Assembly (NCBI GenBank): GCA_934183135.1 | Contig: CAKPRX010000083.1 | Location: forward strand, 1 to 9,685 | Direction: 5' to 3' | DNA from: an uncultured Prevotella sp. | GTDB lineage: Bacteria; Bacteroidota; Bacteroidia; Bacteroidales; Bacteroidaceae | Length of the DNA stretch: 9,685 nucleotides | Shown here: positions 1 to 5,156 of the stretch, in pieces | How positions within the stretch are numbered: position 1 is the stretch's first letter | Layout: each line of letters begins with the position of its first letter | The notes under the pieces: model-generated | Told to the model about the DNA's origin: nothing | Seen by the model: the letters and a program-made list of their open reading frames with translations, nothing else | Database searches by the model: none | Program-made: the position numbers and the translations under genes

Positions 1-144
1 CGGGGGCCTCGGGGCTGTTTCGGGGCATCGCGAGGGGTGTAATAGTAACAACCTTTTACAAAATAGGGGCTATTGGCGTGTTTTTCGCTGCTATTTCTGG
101 ACTTTTCGAGGTCAGTTTTTGGAGTCGCCAAGATGGTCATTTTT

Positions 145-188
145 GTGCTCGCGATGGTCATTACGATTCTAATGACCATCGCGAGCAC
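145..188. repeat. Perfect 19-bp inverted repeat with 6-nt loop
   Basis: Bases 145-163 are the exact reverse complement of 170-188, leaving a 6-nt loop (164-169). The stem is of mixed composition (GTGCTCGCGATGGTCATTA on the left arm). Neither side is followed by a clear run of T, so it does not look like a standard intrinsic terminator. The word GATGGTCATT in the left arm also occurs as a direct copy at 132-141. This could be an interspersed palindromic repeat, a protein-binding site, or an atypical end-of-transcript structure for the ClC operon. The structure is visible directly; its role is unknown. Confidence 0.8.
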
Positions 189-310
189 TCTAAAGGTCGT
201 TTTCGGGTGGTCAGAAAATTGCCATTTTCGGCACCGCCACACCCTCGGCGAGCGTACAGACAAAGGAGAGAAGCCCCTGAAGCCCTCGCTAAGCGGCCAA
301 ACACCGGAAA

Positions 311-324
311 TGTATATTTATACA
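311..324. repeat. Small palindrome TGTATA-TT-TATACA
   Basis: Six-base arms TGTATA and TATACA are separated by TT. It is AT-rich and lies in otherwise gene-free sequence, so it could be an operator or occur by chance. No adjacent promoter with a TAnnTTTG box was found. Confidence 0.4.
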
Positions 325-388
325 CTTTCAGAAAAAACTTTACGAAGCAGATTTGCGGACAGGAAGTCTGCGCTGGCATCCTGGGAGC

Positions 389-428
389 CCTTTTTACCTT
401 TTTACCCTTTCACCTTTTTACCTTTCAA
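389..428. repeat. Five tandem 8-bp pyrimidine-rich units
   Basis: The segment divides exactly into five octamers: CCTTTTTA (389-396), CCTTTTTA (397-404), CCCTTTCA (405-412), CCTTTTTA (413-420) and CCTTTCAA (421-428). It begins 10 bp past the stop codon of the ClC gene. Read in the direction of that gene it is a purine-rich GGTAAAAA-type repeat. It has no hairpin of its own, so it is not a typical terminator. Copy-number change by slippage is possible but not shown. Confidence 0.75.
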
Positions 429-437
429 AGCCTTCTT

Positions 438-2249
438 TTACTCGGCCGAGAAGTCGGCCACCATCTTGCGGTACATCGAGTACATACGTGTGCGGTCTAT
501 ATAGCCCACCAGATGGTTGCTCAGGTCTACCACGGGCAGGTACTGGGCATTGGTTTTCTCGAACTTGTGCATCGCCTCGTCCATCGGGTCGTCTACACCG
601 ATGGTGGCCGGGCACTTGCTCATCAGCTGTTCTACCCTGAAGCGGTTGTACAGCTCGGTGCGGAATATGATGTGGCGGTTGCGGGTCATGTCTACCTCGC
701 CCAGCAGGGTTCCGGCCTTGTCCAGTACAGGCATAAAACTGGTATGGCTGTCACTGAAAGCCCTCACCAGCTTGTTGAGTGGCATATCGGGGGTAACGGC
801 GGTGTACTCTTTCTCTATCAGACTGCTCAGAGACATCAGGGTGAGTATGGAGCGGTCTGTGTGATGGGTAAGCAGTTTGCCCTGGCGTGCCAGACGCATG
901 GCGTAGATGCTGTGAGGCTCAAATATGCTGATGGTGAGCGTAGATACCACACTGACGATGATGAGCGGCATGAACAACTGGTAGCCGCCCGTAAGCTCGG
1001 CTATCAGGAAGATGCCCGTAAGCGGCGCGTGCATCACCCCCGCCATCACTCCGGCCATGCCCAGCAGCGTAAAGTTCTTCTCGGGTATATATACGCCCAC
1101 CTGGTAGGTGTTCCACAACCGAGAGAAGAAGAAACCGCTGAAGCCGCCGATGAAGAGCGAGGGCGCGAAGGTACCGCCACAACCGCCGCCGCCATTGGTG
1201 GCCGACGTGGCGAACACTTTGGTAAGGATAACCAGACCCACGTACACGATAAGCAGGTTGCCGTGACCGTAGAAGAGAGAGTTGTTCATCAGGGTGTTCC
1301 AGTCGGCCGGTGTCTTGCCGTTCAGAAGAATGTTGATGGCGCTGTACCCCTCGCCGTAGAGTGAGGGAAAGAGGAAGATGAGCGGACTAAGCACCAGTCC
1401 GCCGACCAGCAGCCTCAGGTAAGGGCGCTTGGCCAACTGTGCGAAACCGTTCTCACAGGCCGTCATGGTTCGCATGAAGTACAGGCTTACCATGCCGCAG
1501 AACAAGCCCAGCAGTATGTTGGCCGGAACCTTGTCCAGTCCCCACACGTTGTCTACGTGGAACGAGAAGAGCGACTCGCCACCCATGAAGATGTACGAGA
1601 AACAGGTAGCCGTGACACACGATATCAGGATGGGCAGCAGCGAGGCCATAGACAGGTCTACCATCAGCACCTCCAGCGTAAAGACCAGACCCGCTATGGG
1701 AGCCTTGAATATACCGGCTATGGCCGCGGCGGCCCCGCAGCCCACTAACAGTATCAGGCTCTTCTTCTCTACATGGAACAGTTGTCCCAGGTTGCTGCCT
1801 ATGGCCGAGCCGGTAAGCACGATGGGAGCCTCGGCTCCCACCGAACCACCGAAGCCAATGGTAATGGCCGATGCTAAGACCGAGGACCAGCAGTTGTGCG
1901 ATTTGAGGTGACTCTTCTTCGTAGAGATGGCATACAGCACCCGCGTGATGCCGTGCGAGATGTTGTCCTTGACCACATACTTGATAAAGAGCGACGTAAG
2001 GTAGATGCCGATGACCGGGAACAACAGGTAGAGCCAGTTGTAGCTCGTAATGGTAAACCCGGTGGTGAGCATGTGCTGTATCTGATGGATAAGGCTATGC
2101 AGCACAAAGGCGGCGATGGCGGCAAAAAGGCCGATAAAGAACGAGAGGATGAGGGTGGTTTGCCGCTCGGACACATGGAGCCTGCTCCAGGCTACAAAGC
2201 GGGCTATGGCCGAGCGGTCGGACACAGAGGTGTTGTCTATAGGCTGCAT
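438..2249 (-). CDS. ClC family chloride channel/transporter with tandem CBS domains
   Basis: Predicted inner-membrane anion channel or transporter of 603 residues. The membrane core spans about residues 30-445 and two CBS domains occupy about 472-530 and 540-595; CBS pairs in this family commonly bind adenine nucleotides and gate the pore. Visible ClC signatures are GSVGAEAP (135-142) with the external gating glutamate E140, GIFKAPIAGLVFTLE (179-193), GGTFAPSLFIGG (358-369), and SIYAM with Y449 at the place of the inner-gate tyrosine. The position matching the internal proton glutamate of E. coli ClC (E203) appears to be V194, in FTLEVL. That resembles channels more than Cl-/H+ exchangers, an inference from hand alignment. 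The start lies 3 nt after the tsaC stop, so the two are probably cotranscribed and translationally coupled. Family assignment is certain; the transport mode is not. Confidence 0.95.
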   Translation of the reverse strand: MQPIDNTSVSDRSAIARFVAWSRLHVSERQTTLILSFFIGLFAAIAAFVLHSLIHQIQHMLTTGFTITSYNWLYLLFPVIGIYLTSLFIKYVVKDNISHGITRVLYAISTKKSHLKSHNCWSSVLASAITIGFGGSVGAEAPIVLTGSAIGSNLGQLFHVEKKSLILLVGCGAAAAIAGIFKAPIAGLVFTLEVLMVDLSMASLLPILISCVTATCFSYIFMGGESLFSFHVDNVWGLDKVPANILLGLFCGMVSLYFMRTMTACENGFAQLAKRPYLRLLVGGLVLSPLIFLFPSLYGEGYSAINILLNGKTPADWNTLMNNSLFYGHGNLLIVYVGLVILTKVFATSATNGGGGCGGTFAPSLFIGGFSGFFFSRLWNTYQVGVYIPEKNFTLLGMAGVMAGVMHAPLTGIFLIAELTGGYQLFMPLIIVSVVSTLTISIFEPHSIYAMRLARQGKLLTHHTDRSILTLMSLSSLIEKEYTAVTPDMPLNKLVRAFSDSHTSFMPVLDKAGTLLGEVDMTRNRHIIFRTELYNRFRVEQLMSKCPATIGVDDPMDEAMHKFEKTNAQYLPVVDLSNHLVGYIDRTRMYSMYRKMVADFSAE

Positions 2250-2252
2250 AGT

Positions 2253-2822
2253 CTACTTCCTTATGATGGTTACCTCGCCGTCGGACTTGAGCTTGATGAT
2301 GCTCGATGGGGTATGGGGCTTGCGTTCCTGACGGCGAGTGAAGCATACGTAGTCGACAGCGTTGATAATGTCGTCAGATATGTCGCAGTAGTTAGCCGCG
2401 GCCGGCTCGCCACTGATGTTGGCACTGGTACTTACCAGCGCCTTCTGGAAGCGGTAGCACAGTTCCTTGGAAAAGGGCTCCTGCGTGATGCGCAGGGCTA
2501 TCGACCCATCGTCGGCGATGAGGTTGGGGGCCAGGTTCACGGCACCGTCCAGTATCACGGTAGTGGGCTTGGTCACCACGTCCAGCAGCTCCCATGCCAC
2601 GGCAGGCACGTCGCGCACATAGCGCTGCAACCGCGCATCCGAGTCTACCAGACATATAAGGGCCTTGCTGTCATCGCGGTGCTTGATGGCATATACACGG
2701 CTCACGGCCTCGGCGTTGGTGGCGTCGCAGCCTATGCCCCATACGGTGTCTGTGGGATAAAGTATAACGCCGCCCTTTCTGAGTACTTCGACGGCTTTCT
2801 TAATGTCTTCTGCTTGATTCAT
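2253..2822 (-). CDS. tsaC: L-threonylcarbamoyladenylate synthase (YrdC/TsaC domain)
   Basis: Cytoplasmic enzyme making threonylcarbamoyl-AMP from threonine, bicarbonate and ATP, the first step of the N6-threonylcarbamoyladenosine (t6A37) modification of ANN-decoding tRNAs. The 189-residue protein is a single YrdC-type domain. It shows LYPTDTVWGIGCDA (21-34), the basic KHR (47-49), KPTTVIL (85-91), STSANISG (131-138) and PSSII (172-176). It lacks the extra C-terminal domain of the longer Sua5 proteins. A textbook Bacteroidetes promoter lies about 80 nt upstream, and the intervening leader can form a hairpin. It is the first gene of a two-gene unit with the ClC gene and is separated from the DUF4251 gene by that gene's terminator. 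Confidence 0.95.
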   Translation of the reverse strand: MNQAEDIKKAVEVLRKGGVILYPTDTVWGIGCDATNAEAVSRVYAIKHRDDSKALICLVDSDARLQRYVRDVPAVAWELLDVVTKPTTVILDGAVNLAPNLIADDGSIALRITQEPFSKELCYRFQKALVSTSANISGEPAAANYCDISDDIINAVDYVCFTRRQERKPHTPSSIIKLKSDGEVTIIRK

Positions 2823-2840
2823 CCTGATTTATTTAGTACG

Positions 2841-2896
2841 GATAGCTGTGGGGCTGCCATCACGGCGGAAGCCATGGCTGCCTGAGCGCTGCTATC
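2841..2896 (-). other. Possible hairpin in the tsaC 5' leader
   Basis: The short untranslated leader of tsaC contains outer arms GATAGC (2841-2846) and GCTATC (2891-2896). Nested inside are GCCAT (2856-2860) and ATGGC (2874-2878). The stems are short, and the structure might affect translation or be incidental. No known riboswitch signature was seen. Confidence 0.35.
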
Positions 2897-2903
2897 TGGT
2901 GTG

Positions 2904-2935
2904 CAAATATACGCCATCTTGGCTTAAAATCCAAA
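2904..2935 (-). promoter_or_regulatory. Bacteroidetes-type promoter for tsaC-ClC
   Basis: On the minus strand, TTTG (2932-2935) is followed after exactly 20 bp by TATATTTG (2904-2911). This matches the -33 TTTG / -7 TAnnTTTG consensus recognised by the primary sigma factor of Bacteroidetes. Transcription would begin a few bases downstream, near 2896-2899, giving a leader of roughly 75 nt before the tsaC ATG. Confidence 0.85.
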
Positions 2936-2965
2936 TAAAACTTATGAATTTTTCAGAGGGGTTAA

Positions 2966-3013
2966 CAAAAAAAATCCCACCCACGGCTCGCAGCATCGGG
3001 CAGTGGGTGGGAT
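2966..3013 (-). terminator. Intrinsic terminator after the DUF4251 gene
   Basis: An 11-bp perfect GC-rich stem pairs 3003-3013 with 2974-2984 (arms ATCCCACCCAC and GTGGGTGGGAT) across an 18-nt loop. On the minus strand it is followed directly by a run of eight T (the A-run at 2967-2974, overlapping the end of the stem). It lies 40 nt past the DUF4251 stop codon and upstream of the tsaC promoter, so it should separate the two transcription units. Confidence 0.93.
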
Positions 3014-3052
3014 GGTACGGCAGGAACGGTCGCCCCGTCGCGGCTGGCGGCT

Positions 3053-3643
3053 CTAAATGCCCCAGCCCTGGTAGACCGAACTCTTCTTGACGGGCATCAG
3101 CGTGCCCCTCAGCGTCAGGCGGCGCGAGTTGAAGTTGGGCACGATGTCTACGGTGGCCCGGTTGGTTCCCGCACACATATTTATAAATACCTGGGCCGAT
3201 ATGCCTATGCCCACTACGCTCATACGGATATTGGTGTTGCCTTTCTTGTCGGTAGAGACCATCATGTTCTGCACCTTGCCTAACAGCGTCACTCCACCGA
3301 TACCGTTGGGCGTAGGGAAGGGCACATTGAACGCCACCTGAACCACGGCGTCGCCATGGTTGACAGATACGAAGTTGGTGTTAGAGTTCACGTAGGCTAT
3401 CGAGCCATCCTTGAACGCCACCTGGTCGGCCTCTAACGTAAACGAGGTGTCGGCCACCGCCTGGCAGGCCTCGGCGGCCAGCATACTGTCTATCTGGGCC
3501 TGTATGGCCTTGCGTTCCTGCTTCAGCATGCGCCTCTGCTCCTTGGTAACCGTCTCTTGTGTGTTGGCAGTCTGTGCCATGGCGCCTGTGGCACCGAGGG
3601 CCAGTATCAGGCCCAGCATTAAGATAATACGTTTCATCGTCAT
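3053..3643 (-). CDS. Secreted DUF4251 domain protein
   Basis: A 196-residue exported protein of unknown function that I recognise as the Bacteroidetes DUF4251 family. Residues 3-24 form a Sec signal peptide: MKR, a hydrophobic stretch, then AMA before Q24 as the likely signal peptidase I site. There is no lipobox cysteine at the cleavage site, so a soluble periplasmic or otherwise extracytoplasmic location is likely. A charged helical segment follows (about 30-60, rich in K, R, E and Q), and the rest is a beta-rich domain containing the VNSNTNFVSV and YQGWGI segments. The second ATG, at 3637, gives a cleaner signal peptide and is an equally plausible start; an AAAGGAAA stretch lies just upstream. 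It is followed by a strong terminator. The function of the family is not known to me. Confidence 0.85.
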   Translation of the reverse strand: MTMKRIILMLGLILALGATGAMAQTANTQETVTKEQRRMLKQERKAIQAQIDSMLAAEACQAVADTSFTLEADQVAFKDGSIAYVNSNTNFVSVNHGDAVVQVAFNVPFPTPNGIGGVTLLGKVQNMMVSTDKKGNTNIRMSVVGIGISAQVFINMCAGTNRATVDIVPNFNSRRLTLRGTLMPVKKSSVYQGWGI

Positions 3644-3712
3644 TTTCCTTTCATCTAACTGTTCGGAAGCGTGTTGTCACTCCCTCGTTCTATATAGGTA
3701 AATGCAAAGAGC

Positions 3713-3732
3713 CTGCCATCATGGCATGGCAG
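3713..3732. repeat. Compound palindrome between fmt and the DUF4251 gene
   Basis: Arms CTGCCAT (3713-3719) and ATGGCAG (3726-3732) surround a 6-nt loop. An alternative, tighter palindrome, TGCCAT-C-ATGGCA (3714-3726), overlaps it. It lies 47 nt after the fmt stop. Only a broken T-rich stretch follows on the minus strand (CTCTTTGCATTT), so it may be a weak fmt terminator or an operator. I could not find a convincing separate promoter for the DUF4251 gene in the 135-bp gap. Confidence 0.45.
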
Positions 3733-3778
3733 TGTGCTAAAAATGCATAATGCTGTGTTCGCGCTGGCAGTGGCAGTC

Positions 3779-4768
3779 TCAGGCATGCTTGGGCATACAG
3801 TGGTAGTCTACGATGGTGCGCATGCCGTTGAGGAAGTCGGCCGCCGCCATACGCTTCTTGCCCGAAATCTGCAACTCCTCGATGCTCAGCCATTCGTCGG
3901 CGCAGGCTATGTACAGCTGTCGGCCCTTAATCGTCATGGTGCCGGGTGCCTCGGCGGTGGCCTGGTGGGTCTTGGTGGTCCGGAACACCTTGAGGGTAAG
4001 CCCGCTCTTGGCCGTGGCACCATCGACGAGATTTATTCGGGTCCATGCGCCGGGGTAGGGCGACAGCCCGCGCACAAAGTCGTACACTCGCTTGGCCGGC
4101 AGGGTCCAGTCTATCTCGCAGGTCTCCTTGAATATCTTGGGAGCCGCCTTTAGGTCGGCCGTGGTAGGCTGGGGCATGGCTGGCACCTGTCCGTCGGTGG
4201 CTATGACGCGGTCTACCGTCTCCACGCACAGCTGGGCACCCAGGCGCATAAGTCCGTCGTACACATACTCTACATCGGCATCGTCGGGAATGGCAAATGT
4301 CTTCCTGTCTATTATTTTGCCAGTATCAATGTCGTGGTCTAAGAAGAAGGTGGTAACTCCCGTCTGCGTCTCGCCATTGATGACAGCCCAGTTGATGGGG
4401 GCGGCGCCACGGTACTGGGGCAGCAGCGCCGCGTGTACATTGAATGTGCCGAAGCGGGGCATAGCCCATACTACCTCGGGCAACATGCGGAAAGCAACAA
4501 CTACTTGCAGGTCAGCCTGGTAGCTACGCAGTTGTTCCAGGAACGTCTCGTCCTTCATCTTGACGGGCTGCAGCACCGGGATGTGGTGCTCTACGGCATA
4601 TTTCTTGACCGCCGAAGCCTGCAAGGTGTCCTGATGGCGGCCCACAGGCTTGTCGGGCTGGGTTACTACGGCCACCACATTGTAACCGCCGTCTACCAGC
4701 GACTGTAGAGAATTTACGGCAAACTCGGGGGTGCCCATAAATATAATTCTAAGTGTTTTCTTGTCCAT
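3779..4768 (-). CDS. fmt: Methionyl-tRNA formyltransferase
   Basis: Cytoplasmic enzyme that transfers a formyl group from 10-formyl-tetrahydrofolate to the methionine on initiator tRNA, needed for efficient bacterial translation initiation. The N-terminal Rossmann-type formyltransferase domain shows IIFMGTPEFAV (8-18), QPDKPVGR (37-44), FNVHAALLPQYRGAAPINWA (109-128) and LDHDIDTGKI (143-152). The expected catalytic Asn, His and Asp are at N110, H112 and D148. The C-terminal tRNA-binding OB-fold domain covers about residues 210-320. The length of 329 residues is a little over the usual 310-320. I chose the ATG at 4768 (MDKKTLRIIF) because homologues begin close to this point; an ATG three codons upstream (4777) is also possible. 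It is the first gene of the leftward block and carries its own promoter. Confidence 0.96.
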   Translation of the reverse strand: MDKKTLRIIFMGTPEFAVNSLQSLVDGGYNVVAVVTQPDKPVGRHQDTLQASAVKKYAVEHHIPVLQPVKMKDETFLEQLRSYQADLQVVVAFRMLPEVVWAMPRFGTFNVHAALLPQYRGAAPINWAVINGETQTGVTTFFLDHDIDTGKIIDRKTFAIPDDADVEYVYDGLMRLGAQLCVETVDRVIATDGQVPAMPQPTTADLKAAPKIFKETCEIDWTLPAKRVYDFVRGLSPYPGAWTRINLVDGATAKSGLTLKVFRTTKTHQATAEAPGTMTIKGRQLYIACADEWLSIEELQISGKKRMAAADFLNGMRTIVDYHCMPKHA

Positions 4769-4788
4769 AATGTGCATGAGTTTGCGGG

Positions 4789-4796
4789 CAAAGGTA
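4789..4796 (-). promoter_or_regulatory. -7 element of the fmt promoter
   Basis: The minus strand reads TACCTTTG, an exact match to the Bacteroidetes -7 TAnnTTTG box, 20 bp upstream of the chosen fmt start. The spacing would leave a very short leader. No good -33 TTTG lies 19-21 bp further upstream, where the minus strand instead carries part of an inverted repeat (4803-4819). Confidence 0.65.
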
Positions 4797-4802
4797 CTAA
4801 AA

Positions 4803-4819
4803 ACAACTAAAATAGTTGT
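4803..4819. promoter_or_regulatory. Inverted repeat in the fmt promoter spacer, possible operator
   Basis: Seven-base arms ACAACTA (4803-4809) and TAGTTGT (4813-4819) are separated by AAA. The repeat covers the spacer between the -7 box and the expected -33 position of the leftward promoter, where a repressor could block transcription. Binding is inferred only from position and symmetry. Confidence 0.4.
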
Positions 4820-4832
4820 GAATGGCAGTGTG

Positions 4833-4857
4833 AAAAAGTTACGAAAAGTAATTTTTT
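4833..4857. promoter_or_regulatory. AT-rich inverted repeat at the flippase promoter
   Basis: AAAAAGTTAC (4833-4842) and GTAATTTTTT (4848-4857) are inverted copies with a single mismatch around a 5-nt centre. The repeat overlaps and precedes the -33 region of the plus-strand promoter, so it could be an activator or repressor site. It could also be simple AT-rich promoter DNA. Confidence 0.35.
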
Positions 4858-4880
4858 GTCAATATATTATATTACCTTTG
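4855..4880 (+). promoter_or_regulatory. Promoter of the polysaccharide operon
   Basis: The -7 box TACCTTTG (4873-4880) matches the Bacteroidetes consensus exactly and is identical to the divergent fmt box. A TTTG (4855-4858) lies 14 bp upstream, shorter than the usual 19-21 bp spacer, so the -33 element is weak and the promoter may need an activator. Transcription should start at about 4885-4888, about 270 nt before the first gene. Confidence 0.7.
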
Positions 4881-4885
4881 TATGC

Positions 4886-5150
4886 GATAGGCCCTTGGGG
4901 CTGCCCCTCAGAGGCGCCCAGGAGGGACATGGTGTCAGCCATCATGTCGCCTGTCAGTACGATATACAGCTGCAAAAAGGCGTTGCGAGTCCTCGGCGGA
5001 CTTAGAGGCGGCACCATTTGCAGGACAGACCATCCGCCCTTGTAGCGGAGCCCCCCTGTCGGGAACCAACAAGTAATCCAGACAGGGAGAGTAGGTTGTG
5101 CCCTGTCCATGGTGCAGGCTGGTATATCTGCAGGGCCGTCAGACACTATC
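4886..5150 (+). ncRNA. Candidate structured leader RNA upstream of the flippase gene
   Basis: This stretch between the promoter and the flippase ATG has no coding signal but many mutually compatible helices. The outer stem pairs 4886-4889 with 5147-5150 and 4890-4895 with 5132-5137. A long-range helix pairs 5011-5017 with 5109-5115 and 5023-5028 with 5103-5108, with a 5-nt bulge. It encloses two hairpins, TCCGC/GCGGA (5033-5037 with 5045-5049) and CCCTGTC/GACAGGG (5054-5060 with 5081-5087). Further hairpins are GGGG/CCCC (4897-4907), GACATG/CATGTC (4926-4948) and AGTCC/GGACT (4988-5002). No T-run terminator is visible, so transcription could continue into the operon. I found no match to remembered signatures of RNase P RNA, tmRNA, SRP RNA or the cobalamin riboswitch. 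It may be a cis-regulatory leader or an independent small RNA. Confidence 0.5.
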
Positions 5151-5156
5151 TACCCG

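Larger units (their letters stand above)
1..437. other. Intergenic region downstream of the ClC gene, no convincing gene
   Basis: No open frame here shows a recognisable protein or credible composition. Frames that run rightward from about 73-78 continue antisense into the ClC gene, so I read them as by-products of its codon bias. The region contains a perfect 19-bp inverted repeat (145-188), several copies of a GGTCATT-like word between 110 and 215, a small palindrome (311-324) and a tandem 8-bp repeat (389-428). The first 72 bases could belong to the flank of another transcription unit, but I see no decisive start, stop or promoter there. Confidence 0.6.

Noticed and set aside
1..30. Possible minus-strand coding start near position 28
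   Set aside because: Only nine codons fit in the window and no promoter or family motif supports it.
347..371. Possible terminator hairpin for the ClC gene (GCAGA/TCTGC)
   Set aside because: The stem is only 5 bp, the loop is 15 nt, and the T-run on the minus strand begins 9 nt away, so I do not call it.
78..1364. Long open frame on the plus strand opposite the ClC gene (about 428 codons)
   Set aside because: It is rich in H, R and V in the pattern typical of an antisense reading, has no recognisable domain, and lies opposite a clearly real ClC gene.
1896..2885. Long open frame on the plus strand opposite the ClC start and tsaC
   Set aside because: It crosses two well-supported minus-strand genes and the tsaC leader; its translation matches no family I recognise.
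3697..3712. Possible -7 box (GCTCTTTG on the minus strand) for the DUF4251 gene
   Set aside because: It lacks the TA of TAnnTTTG and has no TTTG at the right distance upstream.
4797..4880. Phase-variable invertible promoter as in Bacteroides capsule loci
   Set aside because: The inverted repeats found are short and close together. No pair flanks the promoter at a distance suited to DNA inversion, and no recombinase gene is present.
4859..5146. Short minus-strand frame across the leader region
   Set aside because: It has no domain and no start context, and the region is better explained as promoter plus folded leader RNA.
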